DNA of 64,000 nt from Rhodobacter sp. (GTDB lineage Bacteria; Pseudomonadota; Alphaproteobacteria; Rhodobacterales; Rhodobacteraceae): assembly GCA_020250175.1 (NCBI GenBank), contig JADCEN010000006.1, forward strand, positions 62,001 to 126,000. Direction: 5' to 3'. Positions within the stretch are counted from its first letter, which is position 1. Each line of letters begins with the position of its first letter. The position numbers and the translations under genes were made by a program. The notes under the pieces were generated by a model. The model was not told where the DNA came from. It did not search any database and saw nothing but the letters and a program-made list of their open reading frames with translations. Shown piece by piece: positions 32,233 to 41,420 of the stretch.

Positions 32233-32649
32233 TCCGCTTCGGGCTTGTACTTGCGGCACCGGCCGCCATGTACGACGCTGGCAGTCGGGCAGCAGCCACC
32301 CCACCTGTCGGCAGAACCCGCCGCTGGCTGGCCCCGGCGGGTATCGCCGGTCTGGACCCCATGTGGCCCACGACCTGGTCATCTTCCGGCTGAAGGGGGC
32401 AGAACCGATCGAACCGGCCCGCCTTGCCGGCCTGACCGGTCAGCGCATCGGCGACAGTGCCGTCCGGGGCGGCTTTCGGCATTGCGGCTCCGGCCCGGAG
32501 GTGCGCCTTGCCGACCCCTGCTGGACCTCGGCAAGGCGCGGCCCGTTGCAGGACGGCAGGCCAATGGCGTAGCCCCTGGGCCAGGCAGCCGGGCCGCAGG
32601 GTATGGATGCCGCCATACCCCCCCTGATGTGTTCCGCCCGGTGCGATGC
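32233..32649. other. Intergenic region without a recognisable gene
   Basis: About 415 bases between the ferredoxin stop and the DUF1178 stop. Open frames exist on both strands but are arginine- and proline-rich and match nothing I know. No clear terminator hairpin with a T-run is visible. It may be decayed coding DNA. Confidence 0.5.
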
Positions 32650-33078
32650 TCAGTTGGTCTTGCGTCCCGGTACAAAGGGCAGGGTGGCTACCGGCACGCC
32701 GTCTTCGATCAGGGCGCGTGCTTCGTCGGCGCGTGCTTCGCCGTAGATCGAACGTTCGGGCGCATCCCCCGCATGGATGCGCCGCGCCTCGGCGGCAAAG
32801 TTCAGGCCGACATAGTCGGAATTGGCCTCAATCTGGCGGCGCAGCGCCGCAAGGGCAGCCTCAACCTCGGTGCCCGGTGCATCCAGCGGCCGGTCAGCGG
32901 CCGCAGGCGCATCGGACAGGCGGACAGCGGGCGCCATCAGGCCTTTCTCCACCTTGGTGCTGCCGCAGATCGGGCAAGTGACGCGGCCCGCTCCGATCAG
33001 GGCCTCATAAGCTGCGGCAGACTGGAACCAGCTGTCGAAGCTATGATCGGCCGAGCATTTTATGGCGTATCTGATCAT
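32650..33078 (-). CDS. DUF1178 family protein
   Basis: 142 residues from ATG 33078. MIRYAIKCSADHSFDSWFQS at the N-terminus is the DUF1178 signature, followed by a zinc-finger-like CPICGSTKVEKGLMAP. Cys at 8, with the CPIC pair, suggests a metal-binding knuckle like that of FmdB-type proteins. The second half (about 85-142) is the conserved DYVGLNFAAEARRIH helix and the EARALIEDGVPVATLPFVP tail. Function is unknown; it is soluble. It is 60 bases after the Nudix gene on the same strand, a pairing often seen in Rhodobacteraceae. The open frame extends to 33141, but the first 21 codons do not fit the family. Confidence 0.93.
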   Translation of the reverse strand: MIRYAIKCSADHSFDSWFQSAAAYEALIGAGRVTCPICGSTKVEKGLMAPAVRLSDAPAAADRPLDAPGTEVEAALAALRRQIEANSDYVGLNFAAEARRIHAGDAPERSIYGEARADEARALIEDGVPVATLPFVPGRKTN

Positions 33079-33137
33079 GGTGCCGTGATGTCCGATGGTG
33101 TGTCTTGCCCAAGACCTATTCCGGCTGCTGTCGGGAT

Positions 33138-33644
33138 TCAACTCGGCGCGCCTTTATCCGCCGGGCCTGCGGCGCTGCCCTGCCCGCCCGGTGGCGGCTG
33201 CGGGGCCGAAAATGCCCTGAGGATGTCGCACAACCCGGGTTCGGCCACCTTGCTGGCCGCCTTCTCGGGCAAGAACCATTTGCGTTGCCGCTGCAGCTTT
33301 TCCGGGAACCGGTTGCGCAGGCGCGTGACCTGAAGCGGATAGACACTGACCAGACAGGGAAAGGCCTGCCCCGGCCCCGTGGCCTTGTCATAGAAAAAGC
33401 TGCCAATCGGAAGGTCGGCGACCAGGCCTTCGACCCCCGCCTCTTCCCAGGCTTCGCGCGCCGCCGAAGCCTCGGGTGTCAGGTCGGGGATCAGGTGCCC
33501 TTTGGGAATGATCCAGCGCGCGGTATCCCGGCTGGTGACCAGAAGAACCTTCAGGTCATTGCCCTGCCACCTCCAGCACAGAGCCCCGCATTGGACGCGG
33601 ACCGCACCGGGGTCCGGGACAAGCTGCGCAGGGTCTTTGAGCAT
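33138..33644 (-). CDS. Nudix hydrolase (DIPP-like)
   Basis: 168 residues. The Nudix box reads GHLIPDLTPEASAAREAWEE followed by AG, with the REAWEEAG core intact; the usual Glu at position 7 of the box is Leu, a common variation. The N-terminal QCGALCWRWQG strand and the YPLQVTRLRNRFPE region resemble diphosphoinositol polyphosphate/diadenosine polyphosphate hydrolases. It would hydrolyse a nucleoside-diphosphate-linked or dinucleoside polyphosphate substrate in the cytoplasm. The 3' third (PQPPPGGQGSAAGPADKG) is disordered. It lies upstream of DUF1178 and divergent from the peroxidase-like gene. Confidence 0.9.
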   Translation of the reverse strand: MLKDPAQLVPDPGAVRVQCGALCWRWQGNDLKVLLVTSRDTARWIIPKGHLIPDLTPEASAAREAWEEAGVEGLVADLPIGSFFYDKATGPGQAFPCLVSVYPLQVTRLRNRFPEKLQRQRKWFLPEKAASKVAEPGLCDILRAFSAPQPPPGGQGSAAGPADKGAPS

Positions 33645-33822
33645 TGACGGAATGACGAAGTCCTCGGATACAAGTCACGCATCTGCATCAGGGTTCCTCT
33701 GGTGCAAGGTCCCGGTGCGGCCGGAAACCCCTGCTGTCAAGATTGACCTTGCCACGAAAAAGACTACCCCTACATCCTGTAATGTAATGTGACATCGCCC
33801 TTCTGTGCCGGGGAAAACAGGG

Positions 33823-34353
33823 ATGACCAACAGGTTTCTTGCTGCTGCTGCGTTTTCGGCGGCCCTTGTCACAGGGCTGCAGGCCCAGGCGGGGGCAGCA
33901 TTCCGCTTTAACTCCATCGACGGCGGAACGATTGATCTGGACAGTTTTTCGGGGCGTCCGGTGCTGGTGGTCAACACGGCGTCGCTTTGCGGCTTTTCCG
34001 GCCAGTATGATGACCTGCAGGCCCTTCAAGATACTTACGGCACCAAGGGGTTGGTGGTTGTTGCGGTACCGTCAGATGATTTCAACCAGGAACTGCCGGA
34101 TGATGCCGCCGTGAAAGAGTATTGTGCGGCCAACTTCGACCTGACCCTGCCGATGACAGAGATCACATCGGTGACAGGCAGCGCGGCGCATCCCTTTTAT
34201 GTCTGGCTGAAAGAGGAATACGGTTTCGTGCCTGGCTGGAATTTCAACAAGGTGCTGCTGGGGCCTGAGGGAGACGTGGTTGCAACATGGGGTTCTGTGA
34301 CCAATCCGACCTCGGCGGCGATCACCTCGAAGATCGAGCCCCTTCTGAACTGA
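33823..34353 (+). CDS. Secreted glutathione-peroxidase-like thiol peroxidase
   Basis: 176 residues. The signal peptide MTNRFLAAAAFSAALVTGLQ leads to a thioredoxin-fold GPX domain. The peroxidatic motif NTASLCGFSGQYDDLQAL has Cys56 in place of selenocysteine, followed by VAVPSDDFNQELPD (usually FPCNQFGGQE; the canonical Gln is replaced) and PGWNFNKVLLGPEGDVVA, which keeps the Trp-Asn of the active site. A second cysteine (EYCAANF) may be the resolving residue. A periplasmic location is predicted. The start at 33823 follows AGGG; an upstream ATG at 33805 would lengthen the signal peptide by six residues. Confidence 0.9.
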   Translation: MTNRFLAAAAFSAALVTGLQAQAGAAFRFNSIDGGTIDLDSFSGRPVLVVNTASLCGFSGQYDDLQALQDTYGTKGLVVVAVPSDDFNQELPDDAAVKEYCAANFDLTLPMTEITSVTGSAAHPFYVWLKEEYGFVPGWNFNKVLLGPEGDVVATWGSVTNPTSAAITSKIEPLLN

Positions 34354-35453
34354 CCTCTGCCGTCGGCCCCTTTCTGTTCGGCTCGGATATCTACCGCGTC
34401 TCAAGCTTTGGGCACAGGCACCCGCTGTCCATCCCCCGTGTGTCGACGGTGATGGACCTGTCGCAGGCGCTGGGATGGCTGCCGGCCTCGCAGTTCCGCC
34501 GCAGTCCCCGTGCCAAGCCGGCGGCGCTGGCGCTGTGGCACGACCCCGACTATGTTGCCGCGCTGCAGGCGGCAGAAGAACGTGGCGTCGCCACGCCCGA
34601 AGACCGGGCGCGCTTTCATCTGGGCACAGTGTCGAACCCGGTCTTCCCGCAGGTGTTCCGCCGCCCGGCGACCTCGGCCGGGGGTGCCATGCTGGCTGCC
34701 GAGATGCTGCGCCATGCCGGAGTCATCTATGTGCCCGCCGGGGGCACGCATCACGGCCTGCCGGGCCGCGCGAACGGGTTTTGTTATACCAACGATCCGG
34801 TTCTGGCGATGCTGGTGCTGCAGCGGTCGGGGGTGCGGCGCATCGCCTATGTCGATATCGATGCGCATCATTGCGACGGTGTGGAAGCCGCCTTTGCCGG
34901 CGACCCCGACGTGCTGCTGATTTCTGTCCATGAAGACGGACGCTGGCCCTTCACCGGACATCTTGGCGATGAAGGCTGTGGCAACTGCTTCAACCTGCCG
35001 GTGCCGCGCGGCTTCAACGATACCGAGATGCGCGCGGTGCTTGACCGGCTGATCCTGCCCCGGGTCACGGCCTTCCGGCCCGGGGCCATCGTGCTGCAAT
35101 GCGGGGCGGACGCGCTGGAAGAAGACCCCCTGTCGCGCCTGTCGCTGTCCAACAATGCGCATTGGTCGGTTGTGGCCGCGCTTGGTCCACTCAGCCCGCG
35201 CTATCTTGTCCTTGGCGGGGGCGGCTATGACCCCTGGTCGGTGGGGCGCTGCTGGACCGGCGTCTGGGCAACGCTCTGCGGGCAGGAGATTCCGGACAGG
35301 CTTCCGGCGGCGGCGCAGGATGTCTTGCGGGCCCTTCCGCAGGGGCGCAGACCGCCGGCACCGCATATGATGACAACCCTGCGCGACGTTCCGCGCGAAG
35401 GGCCGGTCCGCCCCGAGGTCGCCGACCGGCTGGCAGCACTGGCGCGCCGATGA
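34287..35453 (+). CDS. Histone-deacetylase-family protein (AcuC-like)
   Basis: The zinc-dependent deacetylase fold is complete: GGTHHGLPGRANGFCY (His-His charge relay), YVDIDAHHCDGVEAAF (Zn ligands Asp, His), QCGADALEEDP (Zn ligand Asp) and LGGGGYD (catalytic Tyr region). The DHxHHCDG type and length agree with AcuC-like class I enzymes that deacetylate proteins such as acyl-CoA synthetases, or small amides. The start is uncertain. The family begins near FLFGSDIYRVSSFG (34365 on), but the only in-frame ATG upstream is 34287, inside the peroxidase gene. CTG 34350, next to that gene's stop, is an alternative. The stop overlaps the thpR start in ATGA. Confidence 0.88.
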   Translation: MGFCDQSDLGGDHLEDRAPSELTSAVGPFLFGSDIYRVSSFGHRHPLSIPRVSTVMDLSQALGWLPASQFRRSPRAKPAALALWHDPDYVAALQAAEERGVATPEDRARFHLGTVSNPVFPQVFRRPATSAGGAMLAAEMLRHAGVIYVPAGGTHHGLPGRANGFCYTNDPVLAMLVLQRSGVRRIAYVDIDAHHCDGVEAAFAGDPDVLLISVHEDGRWPFTGHLGDEGCGNCFNLPVPRGFNDTEMRAVLDRLILPRVTAFRPGAIVLQCGADALEEDPLSRLSLSNNAHWSVVAALGPLSPRYLVLGGGGYDPWSVGRCWTGVWATLCGQEIPDRLPAAAQDVLRALPQGRRPPAPHMMTTLRDVPREGPVRPEVADRLAALARR

Positions 35454-35992
35454 TCCGGGCCTTCGTTGCCGTCGATCTGGACGATGCGACGCGGTCCGCC
35501 CTGGCGGTGCAGCAGTTTCTGCTGCCGCTGCCGCGCCGGGAACCTGTGGAGAATCTGCATCTGACGCTGACCTTCCTGGGCGAGGTGCCCGAACGGCAGC
35601 TGGAAGTGGTGCATGAGGCGCTTTCGGACCTGCGCCTGCCGGCCTTTTCCCTGTCGCTGTCGGGGCTGGACATGTTCGGCGGCGACCGTCCCCGTCTGGT
35701 CTATGCCCGCGTGGTCCCGGACGAGGCGCTGCTGCGGCTTCAGCGCAAGGTGGAAGCGGCCGCCCGGCAGGCCGGCGTGCAGACCGATGCGCGCCGCTTT
35801 GTGCCGCATATCACGCTGGGCCGGATCCGTCCGCCCGGGGCAGAGGTGGCGATGCGGCTGGAACGCGCGGTGGTTGATCAGGGCGGATTCCGCGCCGGAC
35901 CCGTACCGGTGCGCGAGATCGTCCTGTTCGAATCGACCCGCCTGCATGACGCCGCGCGCTACAGCGCGCTGGCGCGCTATCCGCTGGTCTGA
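35450..35992 (+). CDS. thpR: RNA 2',3'-cyclic phosphodiesterase (2H/LigT family)
   Basis: 180 residues. The two His-x-Thr motifs of the 2H phosphoesterase family are present: HLTLTFLG (about 37-44) and HITLGRIRP (about 117-125), each in one of two mirrored lobes. The N-terminal IRAFVAVDLDDATR is typical of ThpR, which opens 2',3'-cyclic phosphates at RNA ends and was first seen as a 2'-5' RNA ligase in vitro. It is coupled to the deacetylase gene by a four-base overlap. Its 3' end overlaps the convergent amidase gene by 16 bases. Confidence 0.94.
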   Translation: MIRAFVAVDLDDATRSALAVQQFLLPLPRREPVENLHLTLTFLGEVPERQLEVVHEALSDLRLPAFSLSLSGLDMFGGDRPRLVYARVVPDEALLRLQRKVEAAARQAGVQTDARRFVPHITLGRIRPPGAEVAMRLERAVVDQGGFRAGPVPVREIVLFESTRLHDAARYSALARYPLV

Positions 35993-37401
35993 ACGCCCGG
36001 CGGCGGCCTGCGGTTTGGCCAGTCGGTGGCCCGGTGCCAGGCCTGACCCAGGCGCAGAATGCGCCGGTCACTGCCGCGCGGCCCGAAAATCTGCACGCCG
36101 GTCGGCATCTGCTGCGGGCCGAAACCGGCCGGGGCGGCCAGTGCGGGCAGCCCGGCCAGGCTGACCGGCACCACGATTTCCATCCAGCGGTGATAGGTAT
36201 CCATGGCGCGCCCGGCAATCTTTGTGGGGTATCGGTCCAGCTTGGGGAACGGCCAGACCTGGGCCGCCGGAAGCACCAGCGCGTCGTAGCGGGCAAACAG
36301 CCCGGCCAGCGTCGTGAACCAGGCAGACCGGATCATGCTGGCGCGCTGGATGTCGCCAGCCGACAGGGCCAGACCCGCCTCGATCTCGCCGATGATTTCG
36401 GGTTTCAGCAGCGGGCGCATCGCAGCGTCCCGGTAAAGGTCCCCAAGACCGGCAACGCGGGACCAGGTGCGCAGGGTGATCCACGCGTTCCACAGCAGAC
36501 CGGCGGGAAAGGGCGGGCTGACAGGCTCCACCTGGCAGCCCAGATCGGCAAAGGTGCCAAGGGCCGCCTCGCAGGTTTCCAGAATGCCGGGATCGGTGGC
36601 ATAGGCCCCGCCCCAGTCGCCCAGCCAGCCGATGCGCTGCCCCGCAACATCCGCGTCCAGCGCCATGGCAAACGGCTCCCACGGGCGGGCGTGCGGATCG
36701 GCGGGCGACGGCACTGCCAGCACTTCCAGCAGCCGGGCCAGATCCTCGGGGCAGCGCGCCATCGGGCCATCCGTGGCCAGCTGGTGCAGGAATGTGTCGT
36801 CCGCCGGGTCAGACGGCACCAGGCCAAAGCTGGGCCGAAAGCCGTAGACGTTGCAAAAGGCGGCCGGATTGCGCAGTGATCCCATTGCGTCTGACCCGTC
36901 CGCGACCGGCACCATCCGGGCGGCCAGCGCTGCCGCGGCCCCGCCCGATGACCCGCCCGCGCTGCGCGACGGCGCATAGGGATTGCCGGTTACCCCGTAC
37001 ACCGGATTGAAGCTGTGCGAACCAAGGCCGAATTCGGGCACATTGGTCATCCCGATGAAGATCGCCCCCGCCGCGCGCAACCGGCGCGGCAGCATGTCAT
37101 CGGCCTTTGGCACCACATCGGCAAAGCCCGCAAAACCCGAGGTGCAGCGCAGCCCGGCCACCGCCTGCAGGTCTTTCACGGCAAAGGGCAGGCCATGCAA
37201 CCATCCGCGGCGCGGCGCATCATCTGCCGCCCGCGCTTCGGCCATCAGCAGATCGGGGTCGCGCAGGGAAACGACCGCGTTGATTTCGGGGTTCAGCGCC
37301 GCAATCTGCCCCAGAAACGCCGCCATAACCTCGGACGGGGCCAGATCATGCGCCGCAATGCGCCGGGAAAGCTCGGATGCCGACAGAGTGATCACGGACA
37401 T
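35977..37401 (-). CDS. Amidase (amidase signature family)
   Basis: 474 residues from ATG 37401. The Ser-cisSer-Lys triad is readable: Lys in PFAVKDLQ, cis-Ser and nucleophile region in RSAGGSSGGAAAALAA with GSDAMGSLRNPAAF. The MPVADGSDAMG form is slightly divergent from GSDTGGSIR. The C-terminal half ends in the usual GLPALAAPAGFGPQQMPTGV. The enzyme hydrolyses a carboxamide of unknown identity; no signal peptide, so it acts in the cytoplasm. It is the last gene of the minus-strand polyamine-type ABC run, 107 bases after the binding-protein stop, with a GC-rich repeat in between, and it converges on thpR. Confidence 0.92.
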   Translation of the reverse strand: MSVITLSASELSRRIAAHDLAPSEVMAAFLGQIAALNPEINAVVSLRDPDLLMAEARAADDAPRRGWLHGLPFAVKDLQAVAGLRCTSGFAGFADVVPKADDMLPRRLRAAGAIFIGMTNVPEFGLGSHSFNPVYGVTGNPYAPSRSAGGSSGGAAAALAARMVPVADGSDAMGSLRNPAAFCNVYGFRPSFGLVPSDPADDTFLHQLATDGPMARCPEDLARLLEVLAVPSPADPHARPWEPFAMALDADVAGQRIGWLGDWGGAYATDPGILETCEAALGTFADLGCQVEPVSPPFPAGLLWNAWITLRTWSRVAGLGDLYRDAAMRPLLKPEIIGEIEAGLALSAGDIQRASMIRSAWFTTLAGLFARYDALVLPAAQVWPFPKLDRYPTKIAGRAMDTYHRWMEIVVPVSLAGLPALAAPAGFGPQQMPTGVQIFGPRGSDRRILRLGQAWHRATDWPNRRPPPGVQTSG

Positions 37402-37416
37402 GCCCACCCCCATTAT

Positions 37417-37460
37417 CTGTTCACAAATATCCCGGGGGGCGCGGGGGGCTGGCCCCCCGC
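37417..37460. repeat. Intergenic GC-rich palindromic repeat, copy A
   Basis: CTGTTCACAAATATCCC followed by a G-run (37417-37439), then a near-perfect palindrome, GCGGGGGGC and GCCCCCCGC around TG (37441-37460). The CTGTTC-ATATCC core recurs at 49614 (same strand) and 51364 (reverse). It lies between the binding-protein and amidase genes, where it could act as a stem-loop processing or attenuation site. Confidence 0.7.
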
Positions 37461-37508
37461 TTGCGGTTGCGGATGCCGGGGCGCGGCCCCCGCACCCCTT
37501 GCCGCCGC

Positions 37509-38534
37509 TTACTTCTGCAGTTCGGTCCAGATCGCGGTCACATATTCCGTGGCCTTGGGCGAACAGGTGGGCAGGAACCGGCCCGCCGCGCGGAACTCTT
37601 CAGGCACCACGACCTCGGGCGCGGTCTTCATGTCTTCCGGCATGAAGGCTTCGGACCCGGCGATACCGTTGGCATAGCGCGCAAAGCTGGAAATCATCGC
37701 GGCATTTTCCGGGATCATGATGAAATCAAGGAACTTATAGGCTTCCTCGACGTTCTTGGCGTCCGACAGCAGGGCGACCGAATCCATGAACAACGGATAG
37801 CCTTCTCTTGGAAACCCAAAGACCACATCCGGGTTCGCCAGACGGATCCGCATGGAAGACCCGTTCCAGTTCACCGAAGCGGCCCAGTCGTTGTTCGACA
37901 TCTTCTCGGTTGCGCCATAATCCATCGACAGCCAGTCAGGCTTGGCGGCCAGCAGCGCGTCGCGGGCTTTCTTCAGCACTTCGGTGTCTTCGGTGCAAGG
38001 CTCGCCGCCGACAAACATGATCGCCAGGTTCACGATGTCATTCATTTCGGGAACGACGTTGATCTTGCCCTTCAACTCGTCCGGTACCTGCAGGAAGACC
38101 GCCGAGGTGTTCGGATCGCCCTTGTAGACCGAGGTGTTCACGGCAATCCCGGTCGATCCCCACTGCCAGGGAATGGTGAATTTGCGTCCCTTGTCCCAGG
38201 GCACATCCACCCATTCGGGCGCGATATTGCCGTGGTTGGCAAGCCGGGTCAGGTCCAGCTCCCGGATCAGCCCCTTTTCGACAAAGATCGGCACATAATT
38301 GGCCGATGGCACCACCAGGTCAAAACCGCTGCCCCCTGCCGCAACCTTGGCCAGCGCAGTGTCGTTGCTGTCGTAATCGGTGACGGTCACCTTGATGCCG
38401 GTCTCCTCTTCGAACTTCTTCAGAAGCTCCGGGCTGGTGTAGTTGCCCCAGTTGTACAGGTTCAGCACCCCTTCGGCGCCGGCAAGCGATGCCGAGGCCA
38501 GAAGCAGCGCGGTGGCAGAAAGAAGTTTCTTCAC
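37509..38534 (-). CDS. Polyamine-type (PotD/PotF-like) ABC substrate-binding protein
   Basis: 341 residues. The signal peptide KKLLSATALLLASASLAGA is followed by LNLYNWGNYTSPELLKKFEE, a hallmark of PotD/PotF-like proteins. VTDYDSNDTALAKVAAGGSG, FDLVVPSANYVPIFVEKG and WQWGSTGIAVNTSVYKG follow. Polyamine-binding PotF uses Trp, Asp and Glu residues; several aromatic positions are present, but the exact ligand cannot be told. It works in the periplasm with the permease pair and ATPase encoded upstream. Downstream and upstream amidases suggest the ligand contains an amide, for example an acylated or carbamoylated polyamine; this is inference. Confidence 0.9.
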   Translation of the reverse strand: MKKLLSATALLLASASLAGAEGVLNLYNWGNYTSPELLKKFEEETGIKVTVTDYDSNDTALAKVAAGGSGFDLVVPSANYVPIFVEKGLIRELDLTRLANHGNIAPEWVDVPWDKGRKFTIPWQWGSTGIAVNTSVYKGDPNTSAVFLQVPDELKGKINVVPEMNDIVNLAIMFVGGEPCTEDTEVLKKARDALLAAKPDWLSMDYGATEKMSNNDWAASVNWNGSSMRIRLANPDVVFGFPREGYPLFMDSVALLSDAKNVEEAYKFLDFIMIPENAAMISSFARYANGIAGSEAFMPEDMKTAPEVVVPEEFRAAGRFLPTCSPKATEYVTAIWTELQK

Positions 38535-38570
38535 AGGTCGGACTCCTTGATGGTTGTGGGTGGGGCGGTT

Positions 38571-39374
38571 TCAATCCCGCTTTCGGGTCAAAAGGAAAAA
38601 GGCGGTCAGCAGGATGACCGTCAACGCCAGAAGGGCGGTCGAGATCGCGTTGACATCGGGTGTCACGGCGCGGCGGATCTGGCCCAGCATATAGGTGGGC
38701 AGCGTATCCTGCCCGCCTGATTTCACGAATTCGGTGATTACCACATCATCCAGCGAAATCACGAACGCCAGCATCGCCCCGGCGATGATGCCGGGTGCCA
38801 GAAGGGGAAGGGTCACGCGGCGAAAGGCCTGCCAGGGTGTGGCGTAAAGGTCCGCCGCCGCCGTCTCCAGGCTCAGGTCCATGCCTTCCAGCCGCGCGCG
38901 GATGGGAAGATAGGCAAAGGGAATGCAAAAGGCCGAATGGGCGGCAATCAGATAGCCCAGCCCCTGATACCCCGTCGCAACCTTGATCCAGGCAAAGAAG
39001 ATCAGCAGCGCCACGGCGGTGACAATCTCGGGCACCATCAGCGGCTGGTTGATGATCACATAGATCGCCGTCTGCCCGCGAAAGGCCGCGCGGCGCGTGG
39101 TGCCAAGGGCGGCCATGGTGGCGACCGTGGTCGCAATCAGCGCAGCCGAGGTGGCGATGATCAGCGACCTGACGGCGGCTTCCTTGACCAGGGTGTTCTC
39201 CCAGGCCACCTGATACCACCGCCAGGAAAGCCCGCCCCAGACGGCCACCGAATTTGCATCGTTGAAGGAAAAGACGACAAGGGTGATGATCGGGGCATAA
39301 AGCGCCAGAAAGACCACGATGGCCACGGTGGCAAAGCCCGGAAGGCGGGTTGCGGAAAACGCGCGCTCAGCCAT
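38571..39374 (-). CDS. ABC transporter permease (PotC-like)
   Basis: 267 residues with six transmembrane helices of the binding-protein-dependent permease type. The EAA loop is readable as ETAAADLYATPWQAFRRVTL followed by PLLAPGIIAGA. The ATG at 39374 overlaps the 3' end of the first permease gene by eight bases, so synthesis is coupled. LYAPIITLVVFSFNDANS after the first helix is typical of PotC/YdcV. It forms a heterodimer with the PotB-like permease. The gene lies 36 bases upstream of the binding-protein gene. Confidence 0.93.
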   Translation of the reverse strand: MAERAFSATRLPGFATVAIVVFLALYAPIITLVVFSFNDANSVAVWGGLSWRWYQVAWENTLVKEAAVRSLIIATSAALIATTVATMAALGTTRRAAFRGQTAIYVIINQPLMVPEIVTAVALLIFFAWIKVATGYQGLGYLIAAHSAFCIPFAYLPIRARLEGMDLSLETAAADLYATPWQAFRRVTLPLLAPGIIAGAMLAFVISLDDVVITEFVKSGGQDTLPTYMLGQIRRAVTPDVNAISTALLALTVILLTAFFLLTRKRD

Positions 39375-40275
39375 GGGACCTGTCCCGGTTGGCCGCACGC
39401 ACATAGACCAGCAGTGCCACGGTGACGATCACAAGCAGCGTCATCGACAGCGCGGCCCCAAGCGGCCAGTTGCGGCCCTGGCCGAACTGCAGTTCGATGA
39501 AATTGCCGATCATCATGTTCTTCCCCCCGCCCAGCACGCGCGGCGTGACATAGGCCCCCAGCGAGGGGATGAAGACCAGGATCGATCCCGCAACGATGCC
39601 CGGCTTGACCAGCGGCAGGATGACGCGGCGCAGCACCTGCAGGCGGCTTGCATAAAGGTCATAGCCCGCTTCCAGCAGCTTCATGTCAAAGCGGTCGATC
39701 GCGGCGAACAGCGGCAGGACCATCAGCGGCAGATAGACATAGGCCATGCCGATCAGCACCGCGGTGTCGGTATAGATGATGCGCAAGGGCTGGTCGATCA
39801 GCCCGGCCCGGATCAGCAGCGTGTTGATTACCCCTTCGTTGCGGATCACCTCGTTTATCGCGACAGTGCGGATCAGCAGGTTGGTCCAGAAGGGAATGGT
39901 GATCAGGAACAGCCAAAGCGCGCGGCTTTTCGCGGGCCGGGTGGCGATGAACCAGGCTGTGGGAAAGCCCACCGCAAAGGTGATGGCCGTGGTCAGAAGC
40001 GAAAGTTTGACCGACCGCCAGAAGATTGACAGATGCGCATCGGCCAGTTGCAGCGTGCCGTCGAAAATGTCGCGCGTGAACAGGATGCTCTGCCAGGCCT
40101 CAAGGGTAAAGGGCCGCTGCACGCCCGTGTAATCGCCCGGCGACAGAAAGGAATAGACCAGCACGATCAGCAGCGGCCCCGAGGCCGCAAGGATCAGCAC
40201 CACCAGCGCCGGGGCAGACAGCAGCCAGGCGGTTCGGGTGCTGGCGGCGCGCTGGCGGTCTTCGTTTGCCGACAC
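39367..40275 (-). CDS. ABC transporter permease (PotB-like)
   Basis: 302 residues from GTG 40275, two bases after the ATPase stop, with GGGGGATT upstream as ribosome site. Six transmembrane helices. The first extracytoplasmic loop is long (FLSPGDYTGVQRPFTLEAWQ) as in PotB. The EAA loop reads KLLEAGYDLYASRLQVLRRV followed by LPLVKPGIVAG. Longer reading frames upstream lie inside the ATPase gene and are not used. It forms the membrane channel with the downstream PotC-like protein. Confidence 0.93.
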   Translation of the reverse strand: MSANEDRQRAASTRTAWLLSAPALVVLILAASGPLLIVLVYSFLSPGDYTGVQRPFTLEAWQSILFTRDIFDGTLQLADAHLSIFWRSVKLSLLTTAITFAVGFPTAWFIATRPAKSRALWLFLITIPFWTNLLIRTVAINEVIRNEGVINTLLIRAGLIDQPLRIIYTDTAVLIGMAYVYLPLMVLPLFAAIDRFDMKLLEAGYDLYASRLQVLRRVILPLVKPGIVAGSILVFIPSLGAYVTPRVLGGGKNMMIGNFIELQFGQGRNWPLGAALSMTLLVIVTVALLVYVRAANRDRSHG

Positions 40276-40277
40276 GG

Positions 40278-41348
40278 TCAATCCCCCAGCACCTGCGCCG
40301 CACCCGGGGCAAAGCGCAGCGCAACCGGTTTGCCCCGCTCCAGCCCGGACTCGCCGCTGGCGGGGTTTTGCAGGCGGGCGACAACCTGGGTCCCGTCGGA
40401 CAGGGTCACATGGCAATGGGTATCGGTGCCGAAATAGACCCAGTTTGCGATGGTTGCGGCCAAGGCACCGGGTTCGCCCGCGCGGGTCAGGCGCACCTGC
40501 TCGGGCCGTACAGCCAGCGTGACCTGCCCTGATCGTCCTTCGGTTCCCGATGCCTCGACCAGATCGCCAGAGGGCAGGCGCACGCCGCCCGGTTCGACCT
40601 TGCCGGACAGAAAGTTGGTCTCGCCGATGAACGCGGCGACAAAGCGGTTCAGCGGGCTTGTGTAAATCTCGCGCGGCGTGCCAATCTGCTGAAGTTTGCC
40701 CGCGCTCATCACCCCGATGCGGTCACTCATCGTCAGGGCTTCTTCCTGATCATGGGTGACAAAGACGAAGGTGATCCCAGTCTCAAGCTGCAGCCGCTTC
40801 AGTTCGATCTGCATTTCCTTGCGCAGCTTCAGGTCCAGCGCCGACAGCGGCTCGTCCAGCAGCAGCACCTTGGGCTGCGGGGCCAGCGCGCGCGCCAGCG
40901 CCACCCGCTGCTGCTGGCCGCCGGACAGCTGGCTGGTCTTGCGCTGCGCCATCGGCCCAAGCTGCACCAGCGCCAGCATGTTTGCGGTGACGGCCGCGAT
41001 TTCGGCTTTCGGGCGACCCTGCATCTCAAGCCCGAACCCGATGTTCTGCGCCACCGTCAGATGCGGGAACAGGGCATAGCTCTGGAACACGGTGTTGACC
41101 GGGCGGCGGTTTGGCGGATCTTGGGTGATGTCCTTGCCGTCCAGCAGGATTTCCCCCGAGGTGGGCGTTTCGAATCCGGCGATCAGGCGCAGCAGCGTGG
41201 TCTTGCCGCAGCCCGAAGGCCCCAAAAGGGTAAAGAATTCGCCCTTGCGAATGTCTACCGACACGTCGTCAAGCGCCCGCACGGCGCTGTCGCCCTGGCC
41301 GAAGGCCTTTACAGCGTTGCGGACTTCCACCGCGACGTCCTTGTTCAC
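40278..41348 (-). CDS. ABC transporter ATP-binding protein (PotA-like)
   Basis: 356 residues from GTG 41348. The nucleotide-binding domain is standard: Walker [11 protein letters not shown]-loop [15 protein letters not shown], signature [15 protein letters not shown], Walker [18 protein letters not shown]-loop THDQEEA. A C-terminal OB-type TOBE domain (about 270-350, [14 protein letters not shown]) marks the PotA/MalK/UgpC subgroup. It energises import by the two permeases. Start alternatives are TTG 41351 and distant upstream codons. It opens 72 bases downstream of the second amidase, so the five transport and amidase genes are probably one unit. Confidence 0.94.
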   Translation of the reverse strand: MNKDVAVEVRNAVKAFGQGDSAVRALDDVSVDIRKGEFFTLLGPSGCGKTTLLRLIAGFETPTSGEILLDGKDITQDPPNRRPVNTVFQSYALFPHLTVAQNIGFGLEMQGRPKAEIAAVTANMLALVQLGPMAQRKTSQLSGGQQQRVALARALAPQPKVLLLDEPLSALDLKLRKEMQIELKRLQLETGITFVFVTHDQEEALTMSDRIGVMSAGKLQQIGTPREIYTSPLNRFVAAFIGETNFLSGKVEPGGVRLPSGDLVEASGTEGRSGQVTLAVRPEQVRLTRAGEPGALAATIANWVYFGTDTHCHVTLSDGTQVVARLQNPASGESGLERGKPVALRFAPGAAQVLGD

Positions 41349-41420
41349 AAGCCAACCCCCCGCTGCCCTGCCGTGATCGTAAAGGTCGGCGTTTGGCAAA
41401 TGCAAGCCCTTCTCATGCGC

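Noticed and set aside
32233-32649. Open frames in the gap after the ferredoxin gene
   Set aside because: No recognisable motif on either strand and atypical composition; reported only as an empty region.
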